Origin: DASSUC01 sp035650075
GTDB taxonomy: Bacteria; Actinomycetota; Actinomycetes; Mycobacteriales; Micromonosporaceae
Assembly (NCBI GenBank): GCA_035650075.1
Contig: DASRII010000189.1
Coordinates: forward strand, 1-7,367
Direction of reading: 5' to 3'
Length of the DNA stretch: 7,367 bases
Both the position numbers and the translations under genes were made by a program. Positions 5,533 to 7,367 of the stretch are shown one piece after another (position 1 is the stretch's first letter; each line of letters starts with the position of its first letter). Under the pieces are notes generated by a model. The model saw only the letters and a program-made list of their open reading frames with translations, made no database searches and was not told where the DNA came from.

Positions 5533-6312
5533 ATGGTCACCAAGCAAGTGGGTGAGCTCGCGACCGCCACCGGCCTCACGGTCCGCACGCTGCACTACTA
5601 CGAGGAGATCGGGCTCCTGGTCCCCTCGGGTCGTTCCCACGCCGGGCACCGGCGCTACGACGACGGTGACGTCGCCCGCCTGTACCGGATCTGCCTGCTC
5701 CGCCGGCTCGGCCTGTCACTGGCCGAGATAGGCCGAGCGCTCGACGACCCGGCCTGGAGCCTGCACGCGGCCATGTCGGCCCACCTCGGCGAGCTCGACC
5801 GGCGGCTCGAGGCAGCCGGTCGGCTCCGGACCCGCCTCGCCGCGCTGCGGGAGTCCGCCGCCGCGGACTGCGGGCTCACCGATGAACTGCTCACCCTGAT
5901 GGAGGAGATGACGATGATCGACGCCCAACTCCAGCAACGCATCACACTCCTGGTGTACGCGGACATCGCCGCCGCCCACGACTGGCTGGTCCGGGTCTTC
6001 CGGCTGGGCCCCGGCCGGCTCGATCGGAACGCGGACGGCCAAGTGGTCCACGGTGAGTTGTACGCAGGCGACGGTGTCATCTGGATGCACCAGGAGGAGA
6101 AGGCCTCCACGCTCGCCTCACCCCGTACCGTCGGCGCCGCCACGGCCACCATCGCGGTGATGGTCGACGACGTGGACGCACACCACCGCCACGCGGTAGC
6201 CGAAGGCGCCCGCATCGTGTACGAGCCGCTCGACCAGACGTACGGCTACCGCGTCTACACCGCCCACGACCTCGAAGGTCACGTCTGGTCGTTCATGAAG
6301 CACCTAGGATGA
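5533..6312 (+). CDS. MerR-family regulator fused to a VOC (glyoxalase/bleomycin-resistance) domain (259 aa)
   Basis: Residues 4-70 are a MerR winged helix-turn-helix: KQVGELATATGLTVRTLHYY, EEIGLLVPSGR, GHRRYDDGDVARLYRI, LLRRLGLSLAEIGRAL. A helical dimerisation segment follows (about 80-127). From about 136 the sequence changes to a VOC domain: ITLLVYADIAAAHDWLVRVF, HGELYAGDGVIWM, a strand-helix unit TIAVMVDDVDAHHRHAV, and the end YGYRVYTAHDLEGHVWSF, like the 'R-x-x-D-P-x-G-H-x-W-x-F' close of PhnB/bleomycin-resistance-type proteins. No metal-sensing Cys pattern is seen, so the effector is probably an organic small molecule held by the VOC domain; the ligand is unknown. VOC proteins either bind and sequester drugs or catalyse metal-dependent reactions; H174, E175 and H250 are possible ligands. 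The ATG at 5533 has no Shine-Dalgarno but sits 7 bases after a -10 box in a MerR-type promoter. The next gene follows after 4 bp. Confidence 0.9.
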   Translation: MVTKQVGELATATGLTVRTLHYYEEIGLLVPSGRSHAGHRRYDDGDVARLYRICLLRRLGLSLAEIGRALDDPAWSLHAAMSAHLGELDRRLEAAGRLRTRLAALRESAAADCGLTDELLTLMEEMTMIDAQLQQRITLLVYADIAAAHDWLVRVFRLGPGRLDRNADGQVVHGELYAGDGVIWMHQEEKASTLASPRTVGAATATIAVMVDDVDAHHRHAVAEGARIVYEPLDQTYGYRVYTAHDLEGHVWSFMKHLG

Positions 6313-6316
6313 CCGT
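6305..6316 (+). promoter_or_regulatory. combined -10-like box and Shine-Dalgarno ahead of the 6317 gene
   Basis: TAGGAT (6305-6310) fits the actinobacterial -10 TANNNT and ends 6 bases before the ATG at 6317, as in leaderless starts. The AGGA inside it is also a Shine-Dalgarno 7 bases before the ATG. The gene may therefore be read both in the merR transcript and from its own start. It overlaps the merR stop codon (TGA 6310-6312). Confidence 0.4.
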
Positions 6317-6667
6317 ATGGCCACGTACTCGGTCAACCCGGCAGCGGTGGCTCGCGCCAGGCGGCTCATCGACGCGCGGCAGTACGTGTTGAACAGCGAC
6401 TGGGGAGAGGTACAGCCCAATGCCGCGGTGCAGAACGCGTACCTCGAGTCGCACTCGTGGCAGGAGTACGCCGAATGGCACCTCGGGCTCACCGAAGGCG
6501 CCACTGACGAGACCAAGGCTCGGTACGCGTTCGTCTACGGCGACTTCCGGCGCATCCACCGCACCGGCCTCATCGCGTGCGTCTACCGCGCGTCCGAGTG
6601 GCGCCACAAGGATGTCGAGCTGGCAGCGCACGACCTGCTCCAGTACCTCGACAAGACCAGCGGTTAG
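6317..6667 (+). CDS. conserved actinobacterial protein of unknown function (116 aa)
   Basis: I recognise the type but know no function. It resembles a well-conserved small soluble protein of actinomycetes, marked by ARRLIDARQYVLNSDWGEVQP (14-34), YLESHSWQEYAEWHLGL (42-58), DETKARYAFVYGDFRRIHRTG (64-84) and EWRHKDVELAAHDLLQYL (94-111). There is no signal peptide or membrane segment, and many charged and aromatic residues suggest a compact helical cytosolic protein. It starts 4 bp after the MerR-VOC stop and is probably cotranscribed, though a TAGGAT box may give it its own leaderless start. Its 3' end faces the RipA-like gene across 9 bp with no hairpin. The neighbours do not prove a shared function, because families like this are often conserved independently of context. 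Confidence 0.82.
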   Translation: MATYSVNPAAVARARRLIDARQYVLNSDWGEVQPNAAVQNAYLESHSWQEYAEWHLGLTEGATDETKARYAFVYGDFRRIHRTGLIACVYRASEWRHKDVELAAHDLLQYLDKTSG

Positions 6668-6676
6668 CCAACCGCG

Positions 6677-7183
6677 TCACGAGGCCACGGCGGCTACGAA
6701 CGCGGCGATGTAGGTGACCGCGAAGATCGTCGGCACCGTCTGCTCGACGAGGCTCAATCTCAGGTACGACCGCTGTTCGTGGTCGAGGTCGCGCTGCTCG
6801 GCGCGCCACCACGGGGAGGCAGGGAGGCGCTCCTCGAGCGCGCCGACCACGCGCCATTTCGCGCTACCCAGTTGGCGGTACGCACGCAGGATCGCGTACC
6901 ACACAACGCACTCCGCGAGCAGTGCCACGAGTGGGATCACGAGCCAGGCACGCATGGCGGAGTCCGGCGGACGGTTGGCCCAGAATGCGGCGACGAGCGT
7001 GAAGACCGCGGTGTTGAGCGTCAGGAAGAACGTGTTGGCGAGGCTGCGTCGGTTGCTGGTGCGGTCGGCCATCTCGACATAGAGCTTGTACTGCTCCATG
7101 ACCGCGGTCTGGTACTTCTCGTTCTGGTCCTCCGGACCGTTCCACAGGTTGCCTCGGATCGCGTCGAACCGTGCGTCTGCCAT
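6677..7183 (-). CDS. three-helix membrane protein, RipA-family-like (168 aa)
   Basis: The N-terminus is a polar helix (NEKYQTAVMEQYKLYVEMADRTSNRR, about 21-46), followed by three hydrophobic segments: TM1 about 50-68 (NTFFLTLNTAVFTLVAAFW), TM2 about 79-100 (AWLVIPLVALLAECVVWYAILR) and TM3 about 148-166 (QTVPTIFAVTYIAAFVAAVA). Between TM2 and TM3 lies a cytosolic loop with AKWRVVGALEERLPASPWW (108-126). The succession of 'EQYKLYVEMADRxSxRR', 'NTFFLTLNTA' and 'LEERLP' matches my memory of proteins named RipA-family octameric membrane proteins; a relation to SLATT-type 2TM proteins is an alternative. The biochemical role is unknown. The ATG at 7183 has a GGAG Shine-Dalgarno 7 bases upstream and follows the stop of the partial upstream gene by 13 bp, so the two form an operon. 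It converges on the 6317 gene. Confidence 0.72.
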   Translation of the reverse strand: MADARFDAIRGNLWNGPEDQNEKYQTAVMEQYKLYVEMADRTSNRRSLANTFFLTLNTAVFTLVAAFWANRPPDSAMRAWLVIPLVALLAECVVWYAILRAYRQLGSAKWRVVGALEERLPASPWWRAEQRDLDHEQRSYLRLSLVEQTVPTIFAVTYIAAFVAAVAS

Positions 7184-7190
7184 GGGCCGT

Positions 7191-7194
7191 CTCC
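7191..7194 (-). promoter_or_regulatory. Shine-Dalgarno of the RipA-like gene
   Basis: On the minus strand GGAG (7194 to 7191) begins two bases after the upstream stop codon (7199-7197) and stands 7 bases before the ATG at 7183. This fixes the start and fits reinitiation within an operon. Confidence 0.65.
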
Positions 7195-7196
7195 GT

Positions 7197-7367
7197 TCAG
7201 ACGAGGTGGAACGCGTGGTGGCCGACCCACTCCTCGGCCGCGACCGCGAGGTCCGGATCCTGGATCCGGATCAGTTCACTGTGGACTGTGCTCTGCATGA
7301 CCGTTGGGATCCGGACGGCTTCCAGCAGGTTCCGGGCCGGCTCGTGCTCACCGCGGCGGGTGAGCAG
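7197..7367 (-). CDS. unidentified protein, C-terminal 56 residues
   Basis: This is a fragment: the reading frame enters at the right edge and ends with TGA at 7197-7199. The visible part begins LLTRRGEHEPARNLLEAV and ends AVAAEEWVGHHAFHLV, with a helical pattern that resembles the last one or two helical (TPR-like) repeats of a larger protein. There is no membrane segment in the visible part. The function cannot be assigned. The frame is supported by its open run to the edge, its G/C-ending codons and its tight spacing (13 bp) to the following RipA-like start, which indicate one operon. A partner function for the membrane protein is only inferred from this arrangement. Confidence 0.6.
   Translation of the reverse strand: MLTRRGEHEPARNLLEAVRIPTVMQSTVHSELIRIQDPDLAVAAEEWVGHHAFHLV
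7252..7270. repeat. 9-bp inverted repeat TCCGGATCC-T-GGATCCGGA inside the partial CDS
   Basis: Two perfect 9-bp arms (7252-7260 and 7262-7270) flank one base. A third copy, GGATCCGGA, occurs at 7307-7315. All lie in the coding frame of the partial gene (codons for Ile-Arg-Ile-Gln-Asp-Pro-Asp around the first two), so they may simply reflect GATC/CCGG-rich codons; a binding site cannot be excluded. Confidence 0.35.

Noticed and set aside
6779..7300. 173-residue plus-strand open frame opposite the RipA-like gene
   Set aside because: No hydrophobic or domain pattern; the minus strand has three membrane helices, a Shine-Dalgarno and operon spacing.

Overview
The window is high-GC DNA with strong G/C preference at third codon positions, GTG starts and several starts that look leaderless (a TANNNT -10 box ending 6-7 nt before the start codon). 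This points to an actinomycete, most likely a filamentous one such as Micromonosporaceae. That placement is inference; nothing in the window identifies the genus. I see no rRNA, tRNA, insertion sequence or CRISPR array.

Layout. (1) 1-348, minus: the N-terminal part of a membrane-anchored or secreted GH5-like (mannanase/cellulase-type) glycoside hydrolase, cut by the window edge. (2) 380-739, plus: a small acidic hypothetical protein, divergent from the hydrolase across only 31 bp that appear to hold two back-to-back leaderless promoters. (3) 742-790: a perfect 20-bp inverted repeat with a 9-nt loop, read as a bidirectional terminator between convergent units. (4) 809-4272, minus: a two-gene operon. 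A secreted alpha/beta-hydrolase of the tripeptidyl aminopeptidase type (2668-4272) is coupled by an ATGA overlap to a secreted LVIVD-repeat beta-propeller protein carrying a PA domain (809-2671). (5) 4445-5488, plus: a LuxR-type C-terminal regulator divergent from that operon. It keeps helical repeats and the HTH but lacks the N-terminal ATPase of its large relatives. (6) 5533-6312, plus: a MerR regulator fused to a VOC (glyoxalase/bleomycin-resistance fold) domain, preceded by a nearly textbook MerR promoter with a dyad in a 20-bp spacer. (7) 6317-6667, plus: a conserved actinobacterial protein of unknown function 4 bp downstream. (8) 6677-7367, minus: a three-helix membrane protein resembling the RipA family, preceded in the same operon by the C-terminus of an unidentified gene cut by the window edge.

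How the parts fit. The minus-strand operon exports two proteins, a putative exopeptidase and a propeller/PA protein, consistent with extracellular peptide breakdown. The divergent LuxR-type gene is a candidate regulator of it. The MerR-VOC gene probably autoregulates and may co-express the small gene behind it in response to a small molecule bound by the VOC domain. The right end looks like a separate membrane-associated operon. The most distinctive features are the MerR-VOC promoter architecture, the odd low-GC3 tail of the hydrolase with its 12-bp palindrome, the PA domain inside the LVIVD propeller, the ATPase-less LuxR protein and the RipA-like operon.
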